Below the pieces are notes generated by a model. The model saw only the letters and a program-made list of their open reading frames with translations. It did no database searches and was not told where the DNA came from. Shown here one piece after another: positions 6,699-13,982 of a stretch of 15,544 bases of DNA. A program made the translations under genes and the position numbers. Source of the stretch: an uncultured Faecalibacterium sp. (lineage in GTDB: Bacteria; Bacillota; Clostridia; Oscillospirales; Ruminococcaceae); assembly GCA_945982465.1 (NCBI GenBank), contig CAMFSB010000009.1:1-15544 (forward strand), in the 5' to 3' direction. Position 1 is the stretch's first letter. Each line of letters begins with the position of its first letter.

Positions 6699-7322
6699 AT
6701 GCCGGAAAACGAAAAAGAGATAAACCCCACGGCGGCGCAGCCTGCCGCGCCCGAAACGCAGCCCGCCGCAGCCGCACAGCCCGCGCCCTCCACCCCTGAA
6801 AAAGACCTGCCGGACGAAGCGGCCGCGGCCCAGCCCGCCGCCCCGGAGCGGGAGCATCTTTTGGGCGATGTGGAGGACTATGGCGCGCCCGACGAGTGGA
6901 GCCTGGGCACGTATGGCACCCGCAGCCGTCAGGAACTGACCGACCAGGTGTTTGCCAAGATCGACAGCGACGAAAAGATCACGGTCAAGGACTATGTGCT
7001 GGCCAATATGGCCTTGCAGGATGCCAAAATGGAGGCGGGCATTGAGGACGAAGAGCCGCCCAAGGGCTTGTTTGGCCTGCTGTACCGCTACCAGCGCTGG
7101 AAAGACACCCGCACCCGCCACAAGGTCAACAAGAAAAAGTATCTGCTGCTGCTGGTGTTCCTGGGCTGGATGGGCGGCCACCGCTACTACGAAAAGCGGT
7201 ATATTCTGGGCGCGGTGTACACACTGTTTTTCTGGACGTGCCTCCCGCTGTGCTCCTGCCTGGTGGATGCGATGATCGCAATCCCCATCAAGGCGGACGA
7301 AAACGGCGATATACTGATCTGA
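6699..7322 (+). CDS. TM2-domain membrane protein
   Basis: A 207-residue protein. The ATG at 6699 is used because AAAGGAG lies at proper spacing; the frame is open upstream without a site. Residues 1-52 are low-complexity Pro/Ala/Glu/Gln with a repeated AQPAAPE unit (13-19 and 44-50). Residues 53-145 are a charged, soluble linker rich in Asp/Glu and later Lys/Arg. Residues 146-195 form a TM2 domain: KKKYLLLLVFLGWMGGHRYY, a short polar turn, then a second hydrophobic segment ending in CSCLVDAMIAIP. The GxxGxHRxY pattern is the family signature. TM2 proteins are two-span membrane proteins of mostly unknown role. The acidic/Pro-rich N-terminus probably faces the cytoplasm and may bind partners. 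The gene is followed after 31 bp by a small membrane-protein gene, likely in the same transcript. Confidence 0.8.
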   Translation: MPENEKEINPTAAQPAAPETQPAAAAQPAPSTPEKDLPDEAAAAQPAAPEREHLLGDVEDYGAPDEWSLGTYGTRSRQELTDQVFAKIDSDEKITVKDYVLANMALQDAKMEAGIEDEEPPKGLFGLLYRYQRWKDTRTRHKVNKKKYLLLLVFLGWMGGHRYYEKRYILGAVYTLFFWTCLPLCSCLVDAMIAIPIKADENGDILI

Positions 7323-7353
7323 CCCTGCCAATACGAAAGGAACGGTGCCCTCT

Positions 7354-7539
7354 ATGTGGGAATCGCTGTACAACATTTTGTTCAACCCCAACCATGAAAT
7401 GACGCCTGCCTCCATGCTGATGGTCGCGGCCATCGTGCTGACCTTCAGTTTTGCCATGCAGGCGTATTCCCGCCGCCGCCAGAACGAGCAGGGCCTGCCC
7501 CCGGAGCAGCGCAGCAGCAAAAAGAAAAAGAAGAAGTGA
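7354..7539 (+). CDS. Small single-span membrane protein with lysine-rich tail, unknown function
   Basis: A 61-residue protein starting at the ATG at 7354 (MWESLYNILFNPNHEMTPAS). A GTG nine bases upstream at 7345 is in frame, but AAAGGA at 7336-7341 would then be too close. One hydrophobic segment spans about residues 18-36 (ASMLMVAAIVLTFSFAMQA), followed by YSRRRQ and a tail of six or seven lysines. The positive tail predicts a cytoplasmic C-terminus. I do not recognise a family. The tight spacing to the TM2 gene suggests the two membrane proteins are made together. GC use matches the region, and a hairpin with a T run follows immediately, supporting a real gene end. Confidence 0.6.
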   Translation: MWESLYNILFNPNHEMTPASMLMVAAIVLTFSFAMQAYSRRRQNEQGLPPEQRSSKKKKKK

Positions 7540-7540
7540 G

Positions 7541-7569
7541 CCGGCCGGCGGAACACGGCCGGGTGTTTT
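7541..7569 (+). terminator. Terminator after the small membrane-protein gene
   Basis: CCGGCCG (7541-7547) pairs with CGGCCGG (7556-7562), and GTGTTTT follows. A second stem-loop, GGCGGCC/GGCCGCC with a GGGC loop, lies at 7579-7596, also followed by a T run. Together they should separate the TM2 operon from the GH2 gene. Confidence 0.6.
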
Positions 7570-7653
7570 GGTGCCCCGGGCGGCCGGGCGGCCGCCTGCC
7601 ATTTTGGATACAAACATACATTCACTCCATAACAAAAGAAAGAAGGTAATGCA

Positions 7654-9918
7654 ATGCGCAATGTGATCAACCTGAACGCAGGCTGGCAGTTCTCCAAGGA
7701 GAACGTGGGCCTGCCCGCCGCTATGCCCGTGTGGGAAAGCATTAACCTGCCCCACAGCTGGAACGCCGTAGACGGTTGCAACGGCTGCGGCAACGTGTAC
7801 CGCGGCACCTGCTGGTATGCCAAGGAGTTCGACACCCCGGTACAGCCCCTGCCCGGCGGCCGTGTGTATGTGGAGGTCAAGGCTGCCTCGCTGGACGCCA
7901 GCGTGTACGTCAACGGCCAGAAGGTCGTTTACCACGAGGGCGGCTTTTCCACCTTCCGCGCGGACGTGACCGACCTGTGCAAGCCCGACGGCAAAAACCT
8001 GCTGGTGGTGGAATGCAACAACGCGGAGAAGTCCAACATCTACCCCCAGATGGCGGACTTTACGTTCTACGGCGGTCTGTACCGCGGCGTCAATCTGGTC
8101 AGCGTGCCGGCTGTGCACTTTGACCTGGACCATTACGGCGGCAGCGGCCTGAAGGTCACCCCCAAGCCCCCCGAGTGCGGCGGCGCCACCTTTACGGTGG
8201 AAAGCTGGGTCACCGGCGGCGATGCGAACTTTACCGTGCAGTATGCCGTGCTGGACGCTGCAGGCAAGGAAGTTGCCAGCGCCGTGCGCCCGGTGGACGC
8301 CACTAAGACCGTGCTGTTCGTGCCGGATGCTCACCTGTGGGACGTGGCCGCCCCGGACCGGTACCCCGTGACCGCCACGCTGATCCGCCGCAACGAGCAT
8401 TACGACCAGGTCAGCGCCCGCGTGGGCGTGCGCAGCTTTAGCTGCGACCCGCAGAAGGGTTTCTTCCTCAACGGCCGCAGCCTGCCGCTGCGTGGTGTGT
8501 CCCGCCATCAGGACCAGATGTACAAGGGCTGGGCCCTGACCCGCGAGGAGCACTACAACGATGCGAAGATGATCAAGGAGCTGGGCGCCAACAACATCCG
8601 CCTGGCCCACTACCAGCACAGCGACGATTTCTACGACGCCTGCGATGAGCTGGGCCTGATCGTCTGGGCCGAGATCCCGTTCATCAGCAGAATGTCGGAC
8701 GACCCCGCTGCCCACGAGAACTGCCGCAGCATGATGACCGAGCTGATCATCCAGAACTACAACCACCCCTGCATCTGCTTCTGGGGTCTGTCTAACGAAA
8801 TTCTGATCGGCGGCATGAAGCCGGGCCTGGTGGAGAACCACAAGGATCTGAACGCCCTGGTCAAGAGCCTGGACGATACCCGCCTGACCACCATTGCCCA
8901 TGTGTCTATGACGCCGGTAAACAGCCCTCTGCACAAGATCACCGATGTGGAAAGCTACAACCACTACTTCGGCTGGTACGGCGGCAAGCTGACCGACAAC
9001 GAAGCCTGGTTCGATAACTTCCACAAGGAGCACCCGGACATCTGCGTGGGCCTGTCGGAGTACGGCTGCGAGGGTATCATCACCTATCACAGCACGCAGC
9101 CCGCCTGCAAGGATTATACCGAGGAATACCAGTGCGTTTACCATGAGCATCTGCTCAAGGTCATCAACGAGCGCCCGTGGATCTGGTCCACCCAGGTGTG
9201 GAACATGTTCGACTTCGGCTGCTCCATGCGCGACGAGGGCGGCGTGCAGGGCCGCAACAACAAGGGTCTGGTGACCATGGACCGCAAGACCAAGAAGGAT
9301 TCGTACTATCTGTACAATGCCTACTGGGCAAAGCAGCCGATGGTGCATCTGTGCGGCCGCCGCTATGCTCAGCGCGCCGGCGAGACCACCGAGATCAAGG
9401 TGTATTCCAACCAGCCCAGCGTCACGCTGTACCTGAACGGCGCCAAGGTGGGCGAGCAGAGCGCCGACCATGTGTTTGTGTTTACCGTGGCTTTGGCCGA
9501 GGGCAGCAACATTCTGGTGGCCGAGGCCGGCCCGGTCAAGGACTCCATGACCATCGAAAAGGTGGCTGAGGAGCCGGCCATCTATGTCCTGCCTGAGTTC
9601 AAGGATAAGCAGGAGGGTGTGGCCAACTGGTTCAAGCTGACGGGATCGCTGGATCTGACCGAGCCGATGCAGTTCCCCGAGGGCTACTACAACATCAAGG
9701 ATACGCTGGAGGTTCTGGCCGAATGCGACGAGGCCTTTGAAATTGTTGCCAAGGCGGCCACGCTGGCCAGCGGCTTCAAGATCGAAAAGGGCGTCGGCAT
9801 GTGGAAGATGGTGAGCAAGATGAGCCCCGAATCCATGGTGGGAATGCTGGGTAACACCATGCCCGACGGCTTTATTGAAAGCCTGAACGCGCAGCTTATC
9901 AAGATCAAGCGCGTGTAA
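7654..9918 (+). CDS. Glycoside hydrolase family 2 enzyme, probable beta-galactosidase
   Basis: A 754-residue cytoplasmic protein with no signal peptide. The start at 7654 follows AGAAGG seven bases upstream. It begins with a sugar-binding jelly roll (1-150; NLPHSWN, FYGGLYRGV), then an Ig-like domain (about 160-262) and the TIM-barrel catalytic domain (about 263-560). The acid/base is Glu382 in GLSNEI and the nucleophile is Glu469 in GLSEYG; WNMFDFG (517-523) and GRNNKGLVTMDRK fit the GH2 beta-galactosidase type better than glucuronidases. A short beta domain follows. The last ~105 residues form an extra, mostly helical extension ending SLNAQLIKIKRV that I cannot assign. The enzyme would release the non-reducing sugar from an imported glycoside, probably a beta-galactoside. 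It lies next to a convergent AraC-family regulator gene that may control it. Substrate is uncertain. Confidence 0.9.
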   Translation: MRNVINLNAGWQFSKENVGLPAAMPVWESINLPHSWNAVDGCNGCGNVYRGTCWYAKEFDTPVQPLPGGRVYVEVKAASLDASVYVNGQKVVYHEGGFSTFRADVTDLCKPDGKNLLVVECNNAEKSNIYPQMADFTFYGGLYRGVNLVSVPAVHFDLDHYGGSGLKVTPKPPECGGATFTVESWVTGGDANFTVQYAVLDAAGKEVASAVRPVDATKTVLFVPDAHLWDVAAPDRYPVTATLIRRNEHYDQVSARVGVRSFSCDPQKGFFLNGRSLPLRGVSRHQDQMYKGWALTREEHYNDAKMIKELGANNIRLAHYQHSDDFYDACDELGLIVWAEIPFISRMSDDPAAHENCRSMMTELIIQNYNHPCICFWGLSNEILIGGMKPGLVENHKDLNALVKSLDDTRLTTIAHVSMTPVNSPLHKITDVESYNHYFGWYGGKLTDNEAWFDNFHKEHPDICVGLSEYGCEGIITYHSTQPACKDYTEEYQCVYHEHLLKVINERPWIWSTQVWNMFDFGCSMRDEGGVQGRNNKGLVTMDRKTKKDSYYLYNAYWAKQPMVHLCGRRYAQRAGETTEIKVYSNQPSVTLYLNGAKVGEQSADHVFVFTVALAEGSNILVAEAGPVKDSMTIEKVAEEPAIYVLPEFKDKQEGVANWFKLTGSLDLTEPMQFPEGYYNIKDTLEVLAECDEAFEIVAKAATLASGFKIEKGVGMWKMVSKMSPESMVGMLGNTMPDGFIESLNAQLIKIKRV

Positions 9919-9935
9919 GCCATATCGGTGCTGCA

Positions 9936-9968
9936 GGCGGCTGGCTGCTACAGCGCAGCCAGGCCGCC
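9936..9968. other. Bulged hairpin downstream of the GH2 gene
   Basis: Arms 9936-9948 and 9955-9968 pair as a 13-bp stem with one bulged G at 9962 and a 6-base loop. No T run follows. It lies between the GH2 stop and the real terminator and may act as a 3'-end stabiliser. Confidence 0.4.
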
Positions 9969-10027
9969 CAGGCGAAGCGCATGAAAGCAGCGCTGCCCGG
10001 CCAGGCGCCGGTGATGTACCCCAATGA

Positions 10028-10065
10028 AAAAACGCCGCCGCAGAATGCTCTGCGGCGGCGTTTTT
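10028..10065. terminator. Bidirectional terminator between GH2 and AraC-family genes
   Basis: A perfect 17-bp stem (10028-10044 with 10049-10065) with loop ATGC, an A run on the left and a T run on the right. It ends transcripts of the GH2 gene from the left and of the convergent regulator gene from the right. Confidence 0.93.
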
Positions 10066-10133
10066 GGCTGTTATGGGGCAGGCGCGCGGCCGGAGTCTGC
10101 CCGGCGGCGTGGATCGGGCGGCGCGGCGGCGCC

Positions 10134-11024
10134 TCACTCATTTTTGTGGGCGCTGGGGCGTGTGCCGTTCAGGTATTCCTTGGGGCTCATGTGATATTCG
10201 GCCTTGAACGCGCGGTAAAAGTTGGCGTAGTCGCCAAAGCCGCACTGCTGGTATACGTCGGTGGGGGCCAGGCCGTCGGCCAGCATCTGCCGCGCAATGA
10301 TCAGCCGCCGCTGGATGATGTAGCGGTACACACTGGTGCCCACATGGCGGTTGAACTCATGCAGCAGGTGGTACTTGCTCACAAAAAAGCGCGCGGCCAG
10401 GCTGTCCAGCGTCAGCGGCTCGTGGTAGTGCTCGTTGATGTAGTCCAGCACCTCGGCCACCAGCGGGGCGGAACGGCTTTCGGGGTCGGGCTGGGCAGTG
10501 CCGCTGGCGCTGATCCGGTTTACCTCCACCAAAAACTCCACCAGCAGGCCGTTCATCATCAGCTCGCTGCCGTAATTTGCGGCGCTGCTTTCTGCCAAAA
10601 GGCGCTCCAGCAGATCGGCGATGCGCTGGCGCTGCTGGGCGGTCAGGCGCAGCACGTTGGAATGGTCGGGTGCGCTCACATCAAAGCAGCGTGTCAGGCT
10701 GCATGCGTCGGCACTGTACTGCTCGATGAACGCCTTGTCGATCCACAGCACAATGCGCTCGTAGGGGTGCTTTTCGGCCTGGATCAGCGGCTGGTGCAGC
10801 TCCAGCGGGCTGATAAGCAGCAGATCCCCTGGCGATAGCCGGTAGTTGCGGCCCTCGATGATGTAGTTCACATTGCCGTTTAAAAAATAGTAGATCTCGT
10901 AAAAATCGTGGTGGTGCAGCGCCACCTCGTTCAGGTAGGCGTCGCGGTAATGGAAGATCTCGAAGGTATGGCTGACCATGTACTGGCGGGTGTTGAATTT
11001 CTGCACCGTCTCATTGGCCTGCAT
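10134..11024 (-). CDS. AraC-family transcriptional regulator with cupin sensor domain
   Basis: A 296-residue regulator. The N-terminal half is a cupin sugar-sensing domain with HHHDFYEIYYFLNG (residues 37-50), EGRNYRLSPGDLLLI and ELHQP. The C-terminal half has two helix-turn-helix motifs: LDSLAARFFVSKYHLLHEF (206-224) and the signature second helix with CGFGDYANFYRAFKAEYHMS followed by PKEYL. The ATG at 11024 is preferred: the frame is open up to a TTG at 11069, but that lies upstream of the -10. A modest AAAGGG site lies 12 bases before the ATG. It probably activates, and perhaps represses itself, in response to a sugar. The natural target is the convergent GH2 gene or the sugar operon; direct evidence exists only for binding-site-like repeats at its own promoter. 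Confidence 0.9.
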   Translation of the reverse strand: MQANETVQKFNTRQYMVSHTFEIFHYRDAYLNEVALHHHDFYEIYYFLNGNVNYIIEGRNYRLSPGDLLLISPLELHQPLIQAEKHPYERIVLWIDKAFIEQYSADACSLTRCFDVSAPDHSNVLRLTAQQRQRIADLLERLLAESSAANYGSELMMNGLLVEFLVEVNRISASGTAQPDPESRSAPLVAEVLDYINEHYHEPLTLDSLAARFFVSKYHLLHEFNRHVGTSVYRYIIQRRLIIARQMLADGLAPTDVYQQCGFGDYANFYRAFKAEYHMSPKEYLNGTRPSAHKNE

Positions 11025-11057
11025 TCCAAAAACACGCCCTTTCGATTGCTTTTCTCT

Positions 11058-11086
11058 ACTGTATAACAAGATTCACAATCTGTCAA
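11058..11086 (-). promoter_or_regulatory. Promoter of the AraC-family gene
   Basis: On the minus strand: TTGACA (complement of 11081-11086), exactly 17 bases, then TACAGT (complement of 11058-11063). This is the best sigma-A promoter in the window. The start would be near 11051, giving a leader of about 27 bases. Confidence 0.7.
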
Positions 11087-11099
11087 GCAAGATTCACAA
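11067..11099. repeat. Two 12-bp direct repeats, 21-bp period, likely autoregulatory sites
   Basis: CAAGATTCACAA occurs at 11067-11078 and again at 11088-11099, exactly two helical turns apart. One copy lies in the promoter spacer and the other just upstream of the -35, so the two bracket TTGACA. Tandem same-orientation half-sites 21 bp apart are typical of AraC-family binding. Confidence 0.7.
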
Positions 11100-11103
11100 A
11101 CCT

Positions 11104-11134
11104 AAAAAAGGCCCAGCGCACACCGCGCCGGGCC
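11104..11134 (-). terminator. Terminator of the TetR-family gene
   Basis: On the minus strand GGCCCGGCGC (11125-11134) pairs with GCGCTGGGCC (11110-11119) with one G-T pair and a 5-base loop, followed by TTTTTT. It lies 18 bp after the TetR stop codon and separates it from the AraC-family gene. Confidence 0.88.
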
Positions 11135-11152
11135 AGAGCGTGTTTGTTCGAT

Positions 11153-11728
11153 TCAGCTGTCGGCAGGCAGCAGGCTCTCCAACCCCAGAATAGCGATCAT
11201 GCAGTGGGTCAGTACCTTGGGCGATTCGCGGAAGTCATTGTCCCGCCAGCAGGTCAGCAGCCCGCAGAACAGGCCGATCACGCCGTTTACAACATACGGG
11301 TCGTCCGCCGAGTAGGGCGTTGGCCGAAGCGGCACCATTTCCGGCGGAAGATTGGTCGTCATCACCGCAAAAAAGCTGTGGGCCAGCGACTTTGCCAACA
11401 GGGTGGTCATGTGGTTTTCCATCAGGATGCTCAGGTTGCGGCGCTCGTTGTACACCCACTGGAACAAAGCGTACAGGTTGTGCTCGGTCGTGGAGGTGCT
11501 GGGCAGGCTGGCCATCAGCAGCATCATCTGCCGGTCGAGGTAATAGGCAATGATATCGGTTTTATCGCTGAAATGCCGGTAAAAGGTCATGCGCTCAAAG
11601 CCGGCTTCGCGGCACAACTCGGTGACCGTGACCCGTTCAAAGGGCTTTTGCGCCATCAGCGTGAACAGAGCCGTGCAGAATTTATCCTGATTTTCCAGCG
11701 CGAGAGGGCTGCTGTGATTGGTATACAT
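11153..11728 (-). CDS. TetR/AcrR-family transcriptional regulator
   Basis: A 191-residue protein starting at the ATG at 11728, eight bases after GGAG. The N-terminal helix-turn-helix is clear: PFERVTVTELCREAGFERMT then FYRHFSDKTDII (about residues 29-60), the standard TetR pattern including the YRHF helix. The C-terminal ~120 residues are helical and ligand-binding in this family, with no recognisable ligand motif. Lengths and domain order are normal. The gene is divergent from mscL-glpK across a 161-bp gap that holds an inverted repeat, so it may regulate itself and those genes. It is its own transcription unit with a terminator. The ligand and targets are unknown. Confidence 0.88.
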   Translation of the reverse strand: MYTNHSSPLALENQDKFCTALFTLMAQKPFERVTVTELCREAGFERMTFYRHFSDKTDIIAYYLDRQMMLLMASLPSTSTTEHNLYALFQWVYNERRNLSILMENHMTTLLAKSLAHSFFAVMTTNLPPEMVPLRPTPYSADDPYVVNGVIGLFCGLLTCWRDNDFRESPKVLTHCMIAILGLESLLPADS

Positions 11729-11765
11729 CCCAATGTCTCCTTTTTGGCGGGTGGTTCCTTCTCTT

Positions 11766-11774
11766 ATAATAATA
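11766..11774 (-). promoter_or_regulatory. Candidate -10 region of the TetR-family gene
   Basis: On the minus strand TATTATTAT offers two overlapping TATTAT hexamers. The -35 candidate TTTGCT (complement of 11792-11797) is weak and falls within the left arm of the inverted repeat at 11793-11821. Confidence 0.35.
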
Positions 11775-11792
11775 CACGATAAAAAGAAAAAA

Positions 11793-11821
11793 GCAAAGAT
11801 AAAAACAGGGCTTTTCTTTGC
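11793..11821. promoter_or_regulatory. Inverted repeat, possible TetR operator
   Basis: GCAAAGA (11793-11799) and TCTTTGC (11815-11821) form a perfect 7-bp inverted repeat separated by 15 bases. The arms overlap the -35 positions of both divergent promoters, which is where a repressor would work. No protein-DNA evidence is available. Confidence 0.4.
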
Positions 11822-11831
11822 GGCCGGGCCA

Positions 11832-11840
11832 TGCTACAAT
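11832..11840 (+). promoter_or_regulatory. Extended -10 promoter of mscL
   Basis: TGCTACAAT is an extended -10 (TG, one base, TACAAT). The -35 position (TTTCTT) is weak, as is usual with extended -10 elements. The leader to the GTG start would be about 45 bases. Confidence 0.5.
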
Positions 11841-11889
11841 GGTTGCATACACCCGGCAAACCGCCGGAGAAAAATGGAGGTTTCAACCC

Positions 11890-12318
11890 GTGAAAAAGTT
11901 TTTGCAGGAATTCAAGGCCTTTGCCATGCGGGGCAATGTACTGGATATGGCGGTCGGCGTTGTGGTCGGCGGCGCGTTCAACGCCATTGTCACCAGCCTG
12001 GTCAACGACATCATTTCGCCGGTGATCGGTCTGTTTTTCAATACGGACTTCAGCGACCTGGCCATCACGGTGGGCGACGTGAGCGTTGCGTACGGCTCGT
12101 TCGTAACGGCTGTGGTCAATTTTCTGATCGTGGCCTTTACGCTGTTTGTGGTGATCAAAACGGTCAACAAGGCCAACAGCCTGACCCACAAGCCCAAGGC
12201 CCCGGCCGCCCCCACCGAAAAGGAGTGCCCCTACTGCTTCAGCAAGATCCCTCTCAAGGCGACCCGCTGCCCCCACTGCACCTCGGTGCTGGAGGCTGCT
12301 GCCGAAGCAAATGTGTAA
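11890..12318 (+). CDS. mscL: Large-conductance mechanosensitive channel MscL with C-terminal zinc ribbon
   Basis: A 142-residue protein. The GTG start at 11890 is chosen because GGAGG lies nine bases upstream and the product then starts (M)KKFLQEFKAFAMRGNVLDMA, the conserved MscL beginning. TM1 (about 15-45) contains the Gly-rich pore helix AVGVVVGGAFN. The short periplasmic loop is about 50-68, and TM2 (about 70-92) ends FVVIKTVNK. MscL forms a homopentameric pore that opens under membrane tension and releases solutes on osmotic downshift. Oddly, the usual C-terminal amphipathic helix is replaced by a Pro/Ala linker and a CPYC...CPHC module (Cys113, 116, 127, 130), a probable small zinc ribbon. 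It is followed 61 bp later by glpK and is likely co-transcribed. Confidence 0.93.
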   Translation: MKKFLQEFKAFAMRGNVLDMAVGVVVGGAFNAIVTSLVNDIISPVIGLFFNTDFSDLAITVGDVSVAYGSFVTAVVNFLIVAFTLFVVIKTVNKANSLTHKPKAPAAPTEKECPYCFSKIPLKATRCPHCTSVLEAAAEANV

Positions 12319-12322
12319 GGCC

Positions 12323-12357
12323 TGCCGCCCTGTTTGACCCCAAACCCCTGTGCGGCA
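12323..12357 (+). other. Nested stem-loop between mscL and glpK
   Basis: Outer arms TGCCGC (12323-12328) and GCGGCA (12352-12357) enclose an inner hairpin GTTTG/CAAAC (12332-12336 and 12341-12345). No T run follows. It lies just before the glpK ribosome site and could tune glpK translation or mRNA stability. Confidence 0.3.
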
Positions 12358-12379
12358 TGCAGAAGTGGAGGTGTGGAGC

Positions 12380-13876
12380 ATGAACAGCAAGTACATTCTG
12401 GCCCTGGATCAGGGCACGACCAGCAGCCGCGCCATCCTGTTCGACCGCGACCAGAACATTGTGGACGTGCAGCAGCGTGAATTTGAGCAGATCTACCCCC
12501 ATCAGGGCTGGGTCGAGCACGATCCCATGGAGATCTGGTCCAGCCAGTACGGTGTGATGAACGAGGTGGTGGCCCGCAGCGGCGTGGACCCGCGCGAGAT
12601 CGCGGCCATCGGCATCACCAACCAGCGCGAGACTACCATTGTGTGGGACAAGGCCACCGGCCGCCCCATTTACAATGCCATTGTGTGGCAGTGCCGCCGC
12701 ACGGCCCCCATTATCGACGAGCTGTGCGGCCGCCCCGGCATGAAGGACTACATCCGCCAGACTACGGGCCTGGAGCCGGACGCCTATTTTTCGGCCAGCA
12801 AGATCAAGTGGATCCTGGACCATGTGCCAAACGCGCGCCAGCGCGCCGAAAATGGTGAGCTGCTGTTCGGCACGGTGGACACCTGGCTGGTGTGGAAGCT
12901 CACCGGCGGCAAAGTGCATGTGACCGACCGCACCAACGCCAGCCGCACCATGCTGTATAATATCCAGACGCTGGATTGGGACGAAACGCTGCTGAACGCG
13001 TTGGATATCCCCCGCGCCATGCTGCCCCGCGTGGCAGATTCCAGCGAGGTGTACGGCGCCACCCAGATCGGCGGCGCCGAGGTGCCCGTGGCGGGCATTG
13101 CAGGCGACCAGCAGGCCGCGCTGTTCGGCCAGGGCTGCTTTGAAAAGGGCGAGGCCAAAAACACCTACGGCACCGGCTGCTTTTTGCTGATGAACACCGG
13201 CGAAACGCTGTGCCGCAGCCGGAACGGCCTGGTCACCACCATTGCGGTCAGCCTGGGCGGCAAGGTGCAGTATGCGCTGGAGGGCAGTGTGTTTGTGGGC
13301 GGGGCGGTCATCCAGTGGATCCGCGACGGGCTCAAGCTGATCGAGGAAAGCCCGGACGCCGAATATTATGCTCAAAAGGTTCGGGATAATGGCGGCGTGT
13401 ACATCGTGCCGGCCTTTACCGGCCTGGGCGCGCCGTACTGGGACATGTACGCCCGCGGTGCCATTGTGGGCATCACCCGCGGCGTGACCCGCAACCACAT
13501 CATCCGCGCCGCGCAGGAAAGCATCGCCTACCAAAGCGCCGATCTGGTGGCCGCCATGGAAAAGGACACCGGCATGCGGCTGGCCAGCCTGAAGGTGGAC
13601 GGCGGCGCGTCCCGCGACCGGTTTTTGATGCAGTTCCAGGCGGACATTCTGAACTGCCAGGTGCGCCGCCCGATGATCCGCGAGACCACCGCTTTGGGCG
13701 CCGCCTATCTGGCGGGCCTGGCCGTGGGCGTGTGGAAAAGCACCGACGAGATCCGCCGGCTGTGGAGCTGCGATATCAACTTTGAGCCGCACATGGATGA
13801 CGCCGAGCGCCAGCGGCTGCTGCGCGGCTGGCACAAAGCCGTGGGCCGCAGCCTGGACTGGGCCGACCACGAATAA
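12380..13876 (+). CDS. glpK: Glycerol kinase
   Basis: A 498-residue FGGY kinase, full length. The ATG at 12380 follows GGAGG (12367-12371). It phosphorylates glycerol to sn-glycerol-3-phosphate with ATP in the cytoplasm. The phosphate loop DQGTTSSR (10-17), glycerol-binding Arg83/Glu84 (NQRETT), Trp103, Tyr136 and catalytic Asp243 ([10 protein letters not shown]) are all present. Also present are GLGAPYWD and the DGGASRD nucleotide loop near the C-terminus. Unlike the PTS-controlled enzymes of Bacillus and Enterococcus, the stretch before AGDQQ reads [15 protein letters not shown] and has no HFxG histidine, so regulation by HPr phosphorylation is unlikely. No glpF or glpD is in the window. 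The partner is mscL upstream. The downstream gene is convergent. Confidence 0.97.
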   Translation: MNSKYILALDQGTTSSRAILFDRDQNIVDVQQREFEQIYPHQGWVEHDPMEIWSSQYGVMNEVVARSGVDPREIAAIGITNQRETTIVWDKATGRPIYNAIVWQCRRTAPIIDELCGRPGMKDYIRQTTGLEPDAYFSASKIKWILDHVPNARQRAENGELLFGTVDTWLVWKLTGGKVHVTDRTNASRTMLYNIQTLDWDETLLNALDIPRAMLPRVADSSEVYGATQIGGAEVPVAGIAGDQQAALFGQGCFEKGEAKNTYGTGCFLLMNTGETLCRSRNGLVTTIAVSLGGKVQYALEGSVFVGGAVIQWIRDGLKLIEESPDAEYYAQKVRDNGGVYIVPAFTGLGAPYWDMYARGAIVGITRGVTRNHIIRAAQESIAYQSADLVAAMEKDTGMRLASLKVDGGASRDRFLMQFQADILNCQVRRPMIRETTALGAAYLAGLAVGVWKSTDEIRRLWSCDINFEPHMDDAERQRLLRGWHKAVGRSLDWADHE

Positions 13877-13880
13877 CACC

Positions 13881-13925
13881 AACAAAAAACAGGGGCCGCG
13901 TTCCGGTTTGGGAACGCGGCCCCTG
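13881..13925 (-). terminator. Terminator at the glpK / aldose-epimerase junction
   Basis: A perfect 15-bp stem (13890-13904 with 13911-13925, CAGGGGCCGCGTTCC) has a 6-base loop. Read on the minus strand the T run TTTTTTGTT follows, so it terminates the epimerase gene. On the plus strand no T run follows, but the hairpin sits right after the glpK stop and may protect that mRNA end too. Confidence 0.85.
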
Positions 13926-13982
13926 CTGCGTTGTATGGGTTGGCCGGGGCGCGGGCTGCGGCTGCCCCGGCGGCAAAACGGC

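Noticed and set aside
7654-9918. Beta-glucuronidase identity for the GH2 enzyme
   Set aside because: The block GRNNKGLVTMDRKTKKD and the WNMFDFG motif fit the beta-galactosidase type better. A N-x-K motif alone is not decisive, so the substrate is left open.
7288-10137. 949-codon open frame on the minus strand
   Set aside because: It lies opposite the GH2 gene and crosses two terminators. Its product has no domain pattern and is Val/His/Ala-rich like the other antisense shadows.
11024-11069. TTG start giving a 311-residue AraC-family protein
   Set aside because: The TTG lies upstream of the -10 element of the gene's own promoter, so it would not be in the transcript.
12254-13885. 543-codon open frame on the minus strand
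   Set aside because: It is antisense to glpK, which is unmistakable from its motifs; there is no promoter or ribosome site.
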